A program made the translations under genes and the position numbers. Below, one piece after another: positions 54,812-63,786 of a DNA stretch of 64,000 nucleotides; position 1 is the first letter of the stretch, and each line of letters begins with the position of its first letter. Location: NCBI RefSeq assembly GCF_008974285.1, contig NZ_BKZV01000003.1, positions 558,001 to 622,000 on the forward strand, given 5' to 3'. The notes beneath the pieces were generated by a model. That model saw nothing but the letters and a program-made list of their open reading frames with translations, searched no databases and was not told the origin of the DNA. The DNA comes from Thermogemmatispora aurantia (GTDB lineage: Bacteria > Chloroflexota > Ktedonobacteria > Ktedonobacterales > Ktedonobacteraceae).

Positions 54812-55717
54812 ATGCCACTGCTAGATGTGCAACGCTTCTGCCGTTGGATAGTCACAATCGTCCTGGCTGTGCTTCTGCTGGCGGCCTGTGCACCAGCCGG
54901 GAGTGGAAGCCAGTTGACCGGCTCCCCATCCCCATCCCCATCCCCAGCTCCTGCGCGTACCTATACGTGGATGATCGCGTACTCCGCTGTGCAACGCCTC
55001 GAACAGGTTGATCCTTCAGACACCCTGGCCAAAACCTATTTCGATAATGCTCATACGTACCTGCTTGGTGCCGGCGCCCCCAACTTTCCTACGCAGTGGC
55101 ACAGTATTCCAACCGTCACGTTTGCCAGCTACGCTGCTATGCAGAAGGCTTTCGCGTCGCACACGATTCCGGCTTCGGTGAAAGCGGTGGTGTACGATAA
55201 TGAGGCCTGGAGTTTTACCCCCGCGCAAGAGCAGCGTCAGCCGGGACGCTACGATCAACTCGCGGCTGAGCTGGTACACGAGCATCACCTGATCTTTATC
55301 GCTACCCCCGCAACGGATCTGGCCCACGTCATCAACCCCGCTGGCGGGAATAGCTACCAGAATTTCCTGCGCCTGGGAATTGCGGGGGCAGCAGCACGCT
55401 ATGCAGATATCTATGAGATCCAGGCCCAGGGTTCAGAGCTGCACACGAGTACCTACGTCAATTTTGTGCGCCAGGCTGCTGAGCAGGCGCGAGCAGCGAA
55501 TGCTCATGTCATCGTCCTTGCCGGACTGAGTACGAATCCTGGCGGACAACACGTGACTGGCGAAGATCTCTATCGAGCCGTAATGGCCACACAGAGCATG
55601 GTGAGTGGCTACTGGCTCAATATCCCGGCGGGAGGCCGGTATTGCCCTCGATGTGGCACGCCCCAGCCCCAGGTAGCCATTGACTTCCTCAAGCGGCTGT
55701 CTGGTCAGGATCAGTAA
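54812..55717 (+). CDS. Secreted lipoprotein of unknown function
   Basis: 301 aa. Lipoprotein signal peptide with transmembrane-like VTIVLAVLLLAAC (lipobox LAAC, Cys about 27), then a Ser-Pro repeat linker (SPSPSPSPAPA) and a globular domain with alternating strands and helices (VKAVVYDNEAW, LIFIATPATDLAHV, IYEIQAQGSELHT, HVIVLAGLSTNPGG, GYWLNI) that looks like a TIM-barrel. CPRCGTPQP near the C-terminus may bind metal. No family assigned. It stands alone in a decayed region, but its codon pattern and signal peptide are intact. Confidence 0.8.
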   Translation: MPLLDVQRFCRWIVTIVLAVLLLAACAPAGSGSQLTGSPSPSPSPAPARTYTWMIAYSAVQRLEQVDPSDTLAKTYFDNAHTYLLGAGAPNFPTQWHSIPTVTFASYAAMQKAFASHTIPASVKAVVYDNEAWSFTPAQEQRQPGRYDQLAAELVHEHHLIFIATPATDLAHVINPAGGNSYQNFLRLGIAGAAARYADIYEIQAQGSELHTSTYVNFVRQAAEQARAANAHVIVLAGLSTNPGGQHVTGEDLYRAVMATQSMVSGYWLNIPAGGRYCPRCGTPQPQVAIDFLKRLSGQDQ

Positions 55718-56062
55718 AGACCCCTGGGAGGTTCCCAAAGCGCTTAAGCTATCAACGAGCCTGGACGAGTCTGCTGGCTGCAACTGCGGCTGCTGCCTCC
55801 AGCCTTACGTCGTGCAGGAGGGCAGGGCAGGCAGCTGCCAGAGCAAGCTGATCCTCGCCCTGCCGGGTGAGCCGGGAAGACGGCAGGCCGGATCAGCCCA
55901 CCCTTTGCTCAATGCTGCTAGAGCTATCGTGTTGTGTGAACGCGGTCATAGACAGCGATGTAAGGACACGGTAAGCTGGCTGCAGATTGGTACATGAGGA
56001 CGTTCCCGCGTCCGTCACCGGTCTGGCTTCTGATCAGCAGAGGTGTCGAAAGGAGCCATGTC
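55718..56062. other. Geneless stretch
   Basis: About 345 bases between the lipoprotein and the next small gene; nothing recognisable. Confidence 0.5.
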
Positions 56063-56476
56063 ATGATGAGCACGCTCACTGTCTCCATCGTGGGTCCACA
56101 AAGCACTGCAGCAGGGGAGCATGGTGCCCACGCCCGTCGACTGATCGCACGTGTCACTCTTCATCCTCGACAGAAGCAGGTCGAACTTATTATTTACGAT
56201 CAGGGCTATGGAGAGCAGCTTATAAGATGCTTCACTCCCCACTTTAGGTTCGTAGCTGGTGGAGTGACCCCTGAAGGATATGCCTGGGATGCCGGGGAGC
56301 ACATCTACCCCTGGGAGCCAGCCTTTATCGGCGTGCTAGAGAGTCGGCTCCTGGAGCTGAAGCTTCGTTGCGTTCCTGAGCACAAGCTGCCTCTTCTCTC
56401 CTGGCTCTCTCGCTGGCGTCGGCATCAAGGGTCAGGAGATCGTGTCCTCCTCACTGAGAGGGATCTTGGCGGCTGA
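56063..56476 (+). CDS. Small hypothetical protein
   Basis: 137 aa, not recognised. Beta-rich N-terminal half (LTVSIVGPQS, ARVTLHPRQKQVELIIYDQG) and a C-terminal half with WDAGEHIYPWEPAFIGVLESRL. ATG at 56063 follows AAAGGAG seven bases upstream, which is the main support for translation. It stands alone between remnants. Confidence 0.55.
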   Translation: MMSTLTVSIVGPQSTAAGEHGAHARRLIARVTLHPRQKQVELIIYDQGYGEQLIRCFTPHFRFVAGGVTPEGYAWDAGEHIYPWEPAFIGVLESRLLELKLRCVPEHKLPLLSWLSRWRRHQGSGDRVLLTERDLGG

Positions 56477-56484
56477 GGATAACG

Positions 56485-56643
56485 CTACGAACGCTGGCCC
56501 ACTTTTCCCCACCAGAGGCGGACCAGGCGATCCTCGCTGGCAGTCGCCAGGCGCCTTCCATCTGGCGACCAGGCGACTTCCCGCACCCAGCCAGGATGAC
56601 CCTTCAGAACGGCCAGCTCCCGCCCACGGCTTCCATCCCACAG
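56485..56643 (-). pseudogene. WD40-repeat fragment
   Basis: One WD40 blade: LWDGSRGRELAVLKGHPGWV, then REVAWSPDGRRLATASEDRL and VRLW followed by a short tail and stop. Upstream sequence in all frames lacks further blades. The C-terminal remnant of a WD40 protein. Confidence 0.65.
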
Positions 56644-57128
56644 CGGCTGGATCGAATGGCTCGAACGCAGCGATGGTATCCAGCCCGCTGGGCCGGCCAC
56701 CCGGCGCCTGTTGCAGTGGGGGAAGGACAGCCAGAAGCAGATTGCCTTGCTTCTCTCCCTGCAACGGCGTCGCCGCGGCCATCCACATCTCCTTGCCACC
56801 TCGTTGCGCGATCCCACCTTCAGGGAGATACTCTGACCTGACATCATCTCATCCTGGCAGCCCCGTGGCTCTCTTCAGCGCTGGGCAGAGAAGGCCGGGG
56901 CTGTGGCAGGCCTGCCCTTGGCGGAAGCGTTCCATTTCAGGGATCTCTCATGCCTCGACTCGACGCCGACATCCCCCTCCCTTTCCTCCCTGTCGATGAG
57001 AACTTCAAGAAAACAGAAGAGATTAATAATGCAAAAGAGTATAATTCAACAATAGAAGGTATTGTCTCAAAGTCAGCAGCAACTGTCTCTCAGCAGCGAT
57101 GTGCCCGGGAAAGGAGATGAGCGTCTCT
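56644..57128. other. Geneless stretch
   Basis: About 485 bases; no supportable gene. It turns AT-rich around 57010-57060, just before the PIG-L remnant. Confidence 0.5.
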
Positions 57129-57865
57129 ATGCCTGAATCCACTTCTCCTGTTCTGCTTCCGCCTGGCGGGCAGCGCATTCTCTTGGTGCACGTGGTGCAA
57201 GCTCATCCAGATAACGCTGAGCACCTGTGTGGGGCACCATTGCATTACTGGCTCGTGAAGGAAAGGAGGTCCATTATCTCCTGGTGACGCGAGGAGATAA
57301 AGGCAGTGATGATCCACACTTACCTCCCGAGCACCTGGCAAGGATTCGGGAGCAGGAGCAACGTGAAGCAGCTTCCGTGCTCGGCGTGCAGTCGGTGACC
57401 TTTCTGGAAGGGTATTCCGATGGGGAAGTGGAACCCTGCCTGCAGTTGCGGCGGGAAATCGCGCTGGTGATCCACCAGCTCCGACCTGATGTTGTCTTCA
57501 CCTTCGATCCCTGGAAAAAGGATGAGGTCCACCCTGATCACCGAGCAGTCGGGATCTGCACGGTGGATGCAATTGCATGTGCACGGGGCCTCTGGTATTA
57601 CCCAGAGCAGCTCCAGGACGGCTTCACTCCTCATGCGGGGCGCCAGATCTATTACTTTGCGACCGATCGCCCGAACCATTGGGTGGATATTGGCACCGTG
57701 GTCGAGCAGAAGGCTGCAGCTCTGCGATGCCATGCAAGCCAAACGAGCCGAAAAGACATCCTGCAGTGGATACGGGAGAAAGGTATGGTAGCAGGGGCAG
57801 AGCATAAATTTAAGATCGAAGCAGGACTTCTAGAGCATCGGTCAAGTAACAGTGACAACAGGTGA
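57129..57865 (+). pseudogene. Frameshifted PIG-L/LmbE-family deacetylase
   Basis: Frame 1 gives RILLVHVVQAHPDNAEHLCG; frame 2 continues TIALLAREGKEVHYLLVTRG, then RIREQEQREAASVLGVQSVT, PDVVFTFDPWKKDEVHPDHR and a natural C-terminus. The join is in a GGGG run near 57228, where one G less than expected is present. The zinc motif AHPDDAE reads AHPDNAE, so a metal-binding Asp is replaced, while the later HPDH is kept. Family members deacetylate GlcNAc-type substrates. Substitution plus frameshift argue for a dead gene, though a homopolymer error cannot be excluded for the shift. Confidence 0.75.
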
Positions 57866-58437
57866 CAAGCCAGCAATCACAACGTCCAAAACGTGCCGAG
57901 CCATCGTGTCTTTCGTGATGGTCTGGTCTCCCCGGCTCCACTGCACTGCGGGACCGAAGATGGCCCAACTGATGACCTGCGCTGTGATTTCTCCTGTTTC
58001 CTGGCAGATGGGCACCGACGATGGGGCCTGGTTCAGCCAGTGCAGAAGGACCTCCTGGAGTTCTTGCTGCAAAGCGACTTCGAAGAACGGCACAAACTGC
58101 CTATCGGCTGGCTTGAGGTGATACTGCCAGAGGGCCAGAAAATCGAACACAGCGAGAAGAAGCAGGCGCAAGGTGCTCATCTGCAGGGTGGATATGGCGG
58201 GAAGCTGGCTCTCCAACGCGTGGTGAAGCTTCTCGCACATCCAGACCTCTAAGAAGGCATATTTGTCTTCAAAGTGAGCATAAAAAGTTTATCTATTGAT
58301 TTCTGCTCGTTATGCGAGTCTTGTACTGAGATAGAGAGAATGTTTTGTCGTTCTTCAAGCAATGAGATGAACGCTTGCAGCAACAACTGACGGGTCAGTT
58401 TGACCCGAGGATCGTTCCCATTCGCCAGTGTGGCCAT
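57842..58437 (-). pseudogene. Disrupted TetR-family regulator
   Basis: An N-terminal frame (MATLANGNDPRVKLTRQLLL, then QAFISLLEERQN) passes by frameshift into EINR-stop-TFYAHFEDKYAFLEV, then WMCEKLHHALESQLP and a full ligand-domain frame to 57842. A frameshift and in-frame TAA codons fall in the recognition-helix region near 58290-58310. A perfect palindrome typical of a TetR operator lies 150 nt upstream and may be its orphaned site. Overlaps the end of the PIG-L remnant by 24 nt. Confidence 0.7.
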
Positions 58438-58589
58438 GTGCTCTCCTTACCTACCCTGGTAATGTCCTTATCATAGCCCTCTGAAAAGCAACAGTTGCCT
58501 TCCTGTGTTGCCTAAACAACGATCCGGCCTGTTTGCTAATTGCTTGCAGTTCAGAAGCAGCGTACTATTCCTCCTGTGTAGTATACACG

Positions 58590-58624
58590 ACAGTGTTGGA
58601 TAGATAACACTGTTATCTATCCAA
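58590..58624. promoter_or_regulatory. Two interleaved perfect palindromes (probable TetR-type operator)
   Basis: Arms TTGGATAGATAAC / GTTATCTATCCAA with a 3-nt centre (58596-58624) and, interleaved, ACAGTGTT / AACACTGT with an 8-nt centre (58590-58613). Both are perfect. The site lies between the dead TetR gene and a small rightward frame. A transcript through here could fold in two mutually exclusive ways. Confidence 0.7.
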
Positions 58625-58719
58625 TGTAATTCTGTTCACTCGATACCGGCAGTGGTGTGAGGAAGTGCTCAGGCCAGGATAGCTGGTCTGAGCACCACCG
58701 CAAGCGAAAGGGCCACCAG

Positions 58720-58881
58720 ATGACTGAAGCAACAACAAACGAAGCACCTCGACTCTCCAATGATCACATCAATGACGTGCTGCTGCGGTTTGCCGAGAGG
58801 TTCGGCCAGCCGCAGCGGTCACCGGTCTTGCACTCTCCCTCGGAACAGAACCTCGATGTGTGCTGTTACCTGGCGGCGTAA
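58720..58881 (+). CDS. Small ORF behind the palindromic operator
   Basis: 53 aa (MTEATTNEAPRLSNDHINDV, then LLRFAERFGQPQRSPVLHSP). AAAGGG lies seven bases before the ATG and the palindromic operator about 95 nt upstream. No family recognised. It may be a real small protein or the 5' end of a lost gene that the TetR protein once controlled. Confidence 0.35.
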   Translation: MTEATTNEAPRLSNDHINDVLLRFAERFGQPQRSPVLHSPSEQNLDVCCYLAA

Positions 58882-59296
58882 CACCGTGTTACGTGGGGAA
58901 CGAGTTGCCTGCATGCTGTTGTCTCCCTGCAATCGCTCAAGTTCCTCCTTTCTCACTCTACTTCTCATTGGTTGCCTGGGCATGAGTTGCCTGTGTTTAC
59001 ACCGACCCGGGTCTGACTCATGAAGGCCGGGCAGACGGCTGATCTGTGACTTTTCCAGCCTCTGCCGCTTGGAAGAACAGTCGGCAAACAAACGGAGACG
59101 AGGCCGCCTCAGCGATGCCTGCGGCCAGGCAATGGTGAGGGAGACAGGGCTCCTCTCTCCAGCTTGCACCCTCTGCCGAAGCTGGAGGATCCTTCCTCGA
59201 GAGCAGCCCCTTGCACGCTGGCAACCTGTGAAGGGAGAAGGGGCACGCGCAGCACACACCCAGGCGCGCAGCCCTCTTCCCCAGAAAGGAGACGGC
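58882..59296. other. Geneless stretch
   Basis: About 415 bases. Open frames exist on both strands but none has a start signal or recognisable product. Confidence 0.5.
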
Positions 59297-59513
59297 ATGG
59301 GAAAGCGGATCAGCTGCCCGAACTGCCAGGGGACCAGCTTCACCGCTGCTGTTCCCTGTGACCGGTGCCAGGGAGGGGACGGGCCAGGTCGAGCTCATCG
59401 CTGACTGGGGACAACGCCGTCCCGTCACGTGCTTCCGGTGTCTGGGCACCGGTTTGTTGAAGGAAGGGGACACCTGCACGATGGGTGGTGGCTCTGGCGA
59501 GGTGGAGAGCTGA
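59297..59513 (+). pseudogene. Frameshifted DnaJ-type zinc-finger small protein
   Basis: ATG with AAAGGAG five bases upstream. Frame 1: MGKRISCPNCQGTSF, then VPCDRCQGG; after a GGGG run (59375-59378) the +1-corrected frame continues TGQVELIADWGQRRPVTCFR, then CLGTGLLKEGDTC and TGA one base before the next gene's ATG. The C-x2-C-x-G pairs resemble the DnaJ cysteine-rich domain. Length is 72 codons plus one base, so a single inserted G explains it. Either a recent pseudogene or a homopolymer sequencing error. Confidence 0.6.
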
Positions 59514-59514
59514 G

Positions 59515-60146
59515 ATGCCAGGTCCTCTCACGCTGGACTGGACCAGTGCGAGCTGGCAGCAAGCCTGTGACGCGCTCGCTCAGCTGACGGATGCCCCCGG
59601 GACGCCCATCGACCCCGGCATCGTTGAGACGGTCGTGCTGCTCATCCTCCTGGGCTTTCCAACCGTGCAGTCGTGCGAAGGACACCTCGATCACAGCACG
59701 GCCTATCCCTGGGTCATGGTGGCAGAGCACGCGCTGCAGCGACGCTTCCTGCAGCAGTGGCAGCAGGTCTGCCAGCTCCAGGAGCAGGCGCACCAGCGCG
59801 GCGACCCTGCCGCGCTCGATCGCTCCTATCGTGCGCTGGCCGAGCTCCAGCTGGCCCAGGCGCAGTGGAACCAGGAGGAAACGCTGCGAGCGCGGCTGAT
59901 GGAGCGGCTGGACGCGTTCTCTGCCCAGCAGCCCTGCCGTTGTCCCGCCACGCGGCTGCTGGTGCAGCGGCATCATCCGGGGCTGTATCGGATCAGGCCC
60001 GTCTCTGCCGCTGATCCGCCACCGGGGAGACATTGCGCGCCAGCTCCCTGGAGCGAGGGCAGGAAGAGATGCGCGCCTGGACGCGCTCGCTGCGCCAGTG
60101 CTGGGAGAGGCAACGGGTCGCACAAGCACGGCGAGATGCTTCCTGA
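59515..60146 (+). pseudogene. Frameshifted conserved hypothetical protein
   Basis: ATG at 59515 follows GTGGAGAG and the previous stop by one base. Residues 1-160 look natural: PIDPGIVETVVLLILLGFPT, then VQSCEGHLDHSTAYPWVMVA, and a helical coil rich in Gln/Glu. From about 60005 the natural-looking continuation is in another frame (ETLRASSLERGQEEMRAWTR, then SLRQCWERQRVAQARRDAS and TGA at 60144). One missing base accounts for it. Function unknown. The product of the uncorrected frame runs on to 60456 through unrelated sequence. Confidence 0.55.
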
Positions 60147-60239
60147 GCGTGGGAGAGCACCGTCCGGGGAGCAGGAGCGCGTTCCTGCTCCCGCCATGCG
60201 GGGAGCTGGCCCCAGAGAGGGATCGCAGCGAGCCGCGTC

Positions 60240-60440
60240 GGCGTCAGCACATGGAGGCCCCCTGCTGGACGTGGGCACCGGCATCGGCATCTGGGCCTTC
60301 GACATGCAGGCGATCTTCCCGCACGCCCTCATCGTTGGCGTCGACCTCTCGCTCGCGTCCCTACCCCAGCCGGTGCCGCCCACCTGCCTCTTTGTGCGCG
60401 CCAACGTGCTCGAGGGGCTGCCCTTGCACGCAGCACGGCA
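60240..60440 (+). pseudogene. Methyltransferase motif fragment
   Basis: PLLDVGTGIGIWAFDMQAIF, then PHALIVGVDLSLASLPQPVP and PTCLFVRANVLEGLPLH is the SAM-binding motif I/II region of a LaeA-like class I methyltransferase. It has neither start nor the rest of the domain. Inserted between a frameshifted hypothetical gene and an integrase fragment. Confidence 0.6.
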
Positions 60441-60706
60441 ATTTCCTGACCGATAGCTTCGTGCGCCGCAAATATTACCAGCTCCTGGACCAGGTCAGCT
60501 TGCCGCGGATTCACTTTCACGATCTGAGGCATAGCACGGCCACCATCCAGCTCGCGATGGGAGTCAATATCAAAGTCGTCCAGGAACTCCTCGGTCACAG
60601 CCAGGTGACGGTCACCCTGGGCATCTATGGGCATGTGTTGCCAGAGATGCAAGGAGAGGCTCTGCGGAAAATGGAAGAGCTGTTGAGGGGAGAGCAGAAC
60701 AAATAG
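60430..60706 (+). pseudogene. Tyrosine recombinase (phage integrase) C-terminal fragment
   Basis: HGNFLTDSFVRRKYYQLLDQ, then IHFHDLRHSTATIQLAMGVN, VVQELLGHSQVTVTLGIYGH and VLPEMQGEALRKMEELLRG. The catalytic HxxR, GHS and the Tyr nucleophile (IYGHV) are present, but the N-terminal and first-Arg portions are gone. It ends 78 nt from a tRNA-Gly gene, a classic integration site, so it marks a former element that was lost by deletion. Confidence 0.8.
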
Positions 60707-60783
60707 CTGTCACTTAAGCTGTCTTGAGGACAAAGGGCGGCTCCCCTGTAGTGGGGAGCCGGCCACGTGGCTTGGGAGGAGGG

Positions 60784-60856
60784 AGCGGGAGACGGGACTC
60801 GAACCCGCGACAGCCTGCTTGGAAGGCAGGTACTCTACCACCTGAGTTACTCCCGC
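60784..60856 (-). tRNA. tRNA-Gly (UCC)
   Basis: 73 nt cloverleaf: acceptor GCGGGAG/CTCCCGC, D arm with CTCAGGTGGTAGAG, anticodon stem-loop CTGCCTTCCAAGCAG with anticodon TCC, T arm GCGGGTTCGAGTCCCGT, discriminator U. CCA is not encoded. Confidence 0.95.
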
Positions 60857-60918
60857 CAATTGCCATCACAAAACGAACATTGCGGGCAAAGAGGGACCAG
60901 CCACGGCGCTACCACAAA

Positions 60919-60991
60919 TCGGGGTGCGCGGATTTGAACCGCGGACCTCATGGTCCCAAACCATGCGCGCTACCCACTGCGCCACACCCCG
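60919..60991 (-). tRNA. tRNA-Pro (UGG)
   Basis: 73 nt cloverleaf: acceptor CGGGGTG/CACCCCG, D arm GCGCAGTGGGTAGCGC, anticodon stem-loop CATGGTTTGGGACCATG with anticodon TGG, T arm CGCGGTTCAAATCCGCG, discriminator A. CCA is not encoded. It lies 62 nt upstream of tRNA-Gly on the same strand, probably cotranscribed. Confidence 0.95.
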
Positions 60992-61194
60992 TCAGCTGAC
61001 TGGCTTACTCGCCTACACTGCTCGCGCTCTTTGCCCAGCCCGCTACAGGTGAGCGTTCGCTTACAACTGTGCATCTGCAACTATAGCACGGCCTCATCTC
61101 GCTGTCAAGTAGGAACCCACCCATTACCCCCTCTTCGGCAGCACCTCAGCCGGCAAAAGACTACCAGCAGCCTGTCTTCAATCCTGCCCTGAGT

Positions 61195-61650
61195 CTACAA
61201 ATCACGCTTGCGGCGATAGCGCAGCTTTAACAGGAAAAGCTGCCAACGAGTTGTCAGGCGCGACAGCCGCTGGGGACGCAAAGGGGTTACTCTGCCCCTC
61301 CCATAAGCTGCCGAAGAGTAACGCGGGCGCCGCCAGAGCTGGACAAGCAAGACGGCCACCAGGCAGACCAGGCTCACAATCGCCATCAGCCCGGTAAAGA
61401 CCCCAGGGCCTTGCAGGGCATAAGCAAAACCACCCGCGATCAGGGCTGCAATGATGCTGAGGAGCAAAAACCACTGAGAGGCATCCAGTGTCCAGGCAAC
61501 CGCAGGAAAACGCAGACGCGGCAGCGAGAAACGCCACCGACGACCTGCACGGGAGCGACCGGAGAACCGCGACCACCGCGAGTCCTGCGACTCACTCTGT
61601 TCCAGGTTCCGGAGGATCTCCTCAATCTCGCGCTCATATCTGTTTGGCAT
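61195..61650 (-). CDS. Conserved small membrane protein
   Basis: 151 aa. MPNRYEREIEEILRNLEQSE, a Ser/Arg-rich basic cytoplasmic segment, two helices (QWFLLLSIIAALIAGGFAYAL and TGLMAIVSLVCLVAVLLVQLW) and a basic tail. The MPNRYEREIEEILR start is recurrent in Chloroflexota hypothetical proteins, to my knowledge without assigned function. Downstream of the response regulator on the same strand. Confidence 0.82.
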   Translation of the reverse strand: MPNRYEREIEEILRNLEQSESQDSRWSRFSGRSRAGRRWRFSLPRLRFPAVAWTLDASQWFLLLSIIAALIAGGFAYALQGPGVFTGLMAIVSLVCLVAVLLVQLWRRPRYSSAAYGRGRVTPLRPQRLSRLTTRWQLFLLKLRYRRKRDL

Positions 61651-61828
61651 GGCTGCTCTGCTTCCTTAGGAGGAACTTGCCAAAAACGCCCCTGTTGATA
61701 ATGATACCAACTTCTCCGCCATCCCGCAAGATCACAGCTGGCTTGCCTGCCTTGGCCCAGCGCCATCCACCCTCAGTCAATACCGCGCTCGCCCAGCGCA
61801 CCCTTCCCAACCAGCTAGCCTGCCTCAC
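61634..61828 (-). CDS. Possible small coupled ORF
   Basis: 64 aa. The GTG start overlaps the response-regulator stop (GTGA) and the stop overlaps the start of the next gene, a layout that suggests translational coupling. Product GGWRWAKAGKPAVILRDGGE, then VGIIINRGVFGKFLLRKQ is plausible but unmatched. Could equally be a chance frame in a 180-nt gap. Confidence 0.35.
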   Translation of the reverse strand: MRQASWLGRVRWASAVLTEGGWRWAKAGKPAVILRDGGEVGIIINRGVFGKFLLRKQSSHAKQI

Positions 61829-62223
61829 TTTACCTCATCCCAGCTGGCTTCACACGACAGCATTCGGAAGAGACCTTTGACCTTCTCCACCAGCTCCAAG
61901 GGATGGAATGGCTTCGTAATATGATCCGCCGCCCCCAGATCAACACTAATCCGCTCATAAATGTGCTCAGCATGAGCCGTCATAATGATTACCGGTATCT
62001 GATGCAGGACCGGATCATGACGCAAGCGGTTAAAAATCTGATAGCCGTCTAGCCCCGGCATCATGACATCCAGAATAATCAGGTCCGGCCTCTCCACCTC
62101 CAGGAGCGCAGCCAGCTGTCTGCCGTCCGCCGCCGTGATCACCTCAAAACCATTGCGGCTTAGCACAAAGGTGATAATTTCTCGCGTTTCCTTATCATCA
62201 TCTACTACAATAATACGTTTCAT
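61825..62223 (-). CDS. CheY-like single-domain response regulator
   Basis: 132 aa receiver domain only. Acidic pocket VVDDDKE, phospho-acceptor Asp in LIILDVMMPGLDG, Thr in IIMTAHAE and Lys in TKPFHPLEL: all conserved. No output domain, so it must signal through protein contacts. ATG at 62223 is preceded by GAGAGGCAG; the longer frame to 62277 lacks family match. No histidine kinase is adjacent. Confidence 0.92.
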   Translation of the reverse strand: MKRIIVVDDDKETREIITFVLSRNGFEVITAADGRQLAALLEVERPDLIILDVMMPGLDGYQIFNRLRHDPVLHQIPVIIMTAHAEHIYERISVDLGAADHITKPFHPLELVEKVKGLFRMLSCEASWDEVK

Positions 62224-62558
62224 CGTTTGTCTGCCTCTCCCGGCCCTTCCCCTGGCGTACCAGTAGGGCTGACACAACGCACGCCGATGCCTGCGGATAG
62301 ATAGATAAGCGCTGTAGACTTCACAACTGTCCCCACCTTACAGTATAGTCTCCGATGGAAGAGCTGCCCCATAAGGTCATTGAGCATGCTTCGCCTGACA
62401 CAAGCGGACAGCTGATTATTAGAAGGGCGCACGCCACTCCCGTGAGAAGGCAGAATCGAAACTGGCGTCTTCTGGTTGACTCTGCCTGTTCCCTCTGTTA
62501 TCATATGCCAGAAGAGCATCAATACAGGAACAGAGAGTAGGAGTCTGAGGGGGCGAGT
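62224..62558. other. Divergent intergenic region
   Basis: About 335 bases between the response regulator and the HTH gene. It must hold promoters for both; no clear consensus -35/-10 pair or palindrome stands out. Confidence 0.4.
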
Positions 62559-63548
62559 ATGAGCGTGAGCGAATCCCCGTCCTGGCAGTCCGTCTTGCAG
62601 CGGCTCATCCGAACAACGGCGGAGCGCCAGCGCCTCGCAACGGCGCTCGGAGTAACGACCATGACGCTATCTCGCTGGGCGAACGGCGAGTCAAGGCCTC
62701 ATCGCTCCCACCTGATCCGCCTTGTCCAGGCCGTTCACCCCCAGTATCGACAGGAGCTGCTGGAGGCTCTGCGTCGCAGTTTTCCCGATATCGATGCCCT
62801 CCTGCGCGAGAGCGCCGTCGAGCAAGTGCCCTCTGAGTTCTTCTCCCAGGTGCTCAGCGCCCGTACCACGACGATCGAATCGCTGCGCTTCTGGCAGATC
62901 GGCGAGATGGTCCTGCGCCAGGCCCTGGCCCAGCTCGATCCAAATCACCTGGGCATGTCTATCACCCTGATCCAGTGTATGCCCCCTCACCCTGATGGGA
63001 AGATCCGCAGCCTGCGCGAGCGCATGGGAAAAGGGACACTCCCCTGGACCGCCGATCTGGAGCAAATGGCCCTCTTCCTGGGAATGGAGTCGCTGGCTGG
63101 CTACGTGGTGGAGTCCGGGCGCGTCCAGAGTATCGAAGATTTGCGCAAGTACCACCTCGTCCCCGCTTACCAGAGCGAATTCGAGATCAGCGCCGCCGCC
63201 CATCCAATCTGGCTCGGAGGGCGTGTCGCCGGCTGCTTGTTGGCTTCCAGCACCGAGGTGGGCTATTTCTCCCAACAGCGTATGAGCTTGCTGGCCATCT
63301 TTAGCGATCTGGCTTCGCTGGCATTCGATCCCAGCGAGTTCTACGCCCCCTCGCAAATCGAGCTGCGACCAATGCCCTCCCCAGAGAAACAACGCCCGAT
63401 CTTAGCCACCTTCCGCCAGCGGGTGGCCCGGCTCCAGCATCAACGCCGCCTCTCTAACGCTGAGGCCGAGCAGGAGGCCTGGCGTGAGATCGAGGCGGAG
63501 CTGCTGCGCCTGGGCGAGGAAGAGAATGAGACACTGCTCGACTCCTGA
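62559..63548 (+). CDS. HTH protein with GAF-like sensor region
   Basis: 329 aa. N-terminal XRE-like helix-turn-helix: LQRLIRTTAERQRLATALGV, then TTMTLSRWANGESRPHRSHL. From about residue 105 to 255 a GAF-like domain (ESLRFWQIGEMVLRQALAQL, LAGYVVESGRVQSIEDLRKY, WLGGRVAGCLLAS), then a Gln/Glu/Arg-rich helical tail. The layout suggests a ligand-sensing regulator but the ligand is unknown. GAGGGGGCGAG precedes the ATG. Confidence 0.8.
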   Translation: MSVSESPSWQSVLQRLIRTTAERQRLATALGVTTMTLSRWANGESRPHRSHLIRLVQAVHPQYRQELLEALRRSFPDIDALLRESAVEQVPSEFFSQVLSARTTTIESLRFWQIGEMVLRQALAQLDPNHLGMSITLIQCMPPHPDGKIRSLRERMGKGTLPWTADLEQMALFLGMESLAGYVVESGRVQSIEDLRKYHLVPAYQSEFEISAAAHPIWLGGRVAGCLLASSTEVGYFSQQRMSLLAIFSDLASLAFDPSEFYAPSQIELRPMPSPEKQRPILATFRQRVARLQHQRRLSNAEAEQEAWREIEAELLRLGEEENETLLDS

Positions 63549-63786
63549 GCCTGGCAGCGCTTCGCCTGGCTGCACTCCCTCGCCTGTCGCTGAGACCGGG
63601 CCCCGGCTCGCACTGGCGCCCTTGCCTCTCTCTCCTCCCTACCCTCTGCGGAGAGTGTCACACATAGGTCGGCCTCGCCCTAACCCTGGCCAGGCACTGG
63701 GTGCTCTCCTACTGCCCACCTCCCGGGTTTAACAGGCTCCAGCAGGCAACCGGCTGAAAGCAGTCCCGACCTCGTTCCCTTCGCCT

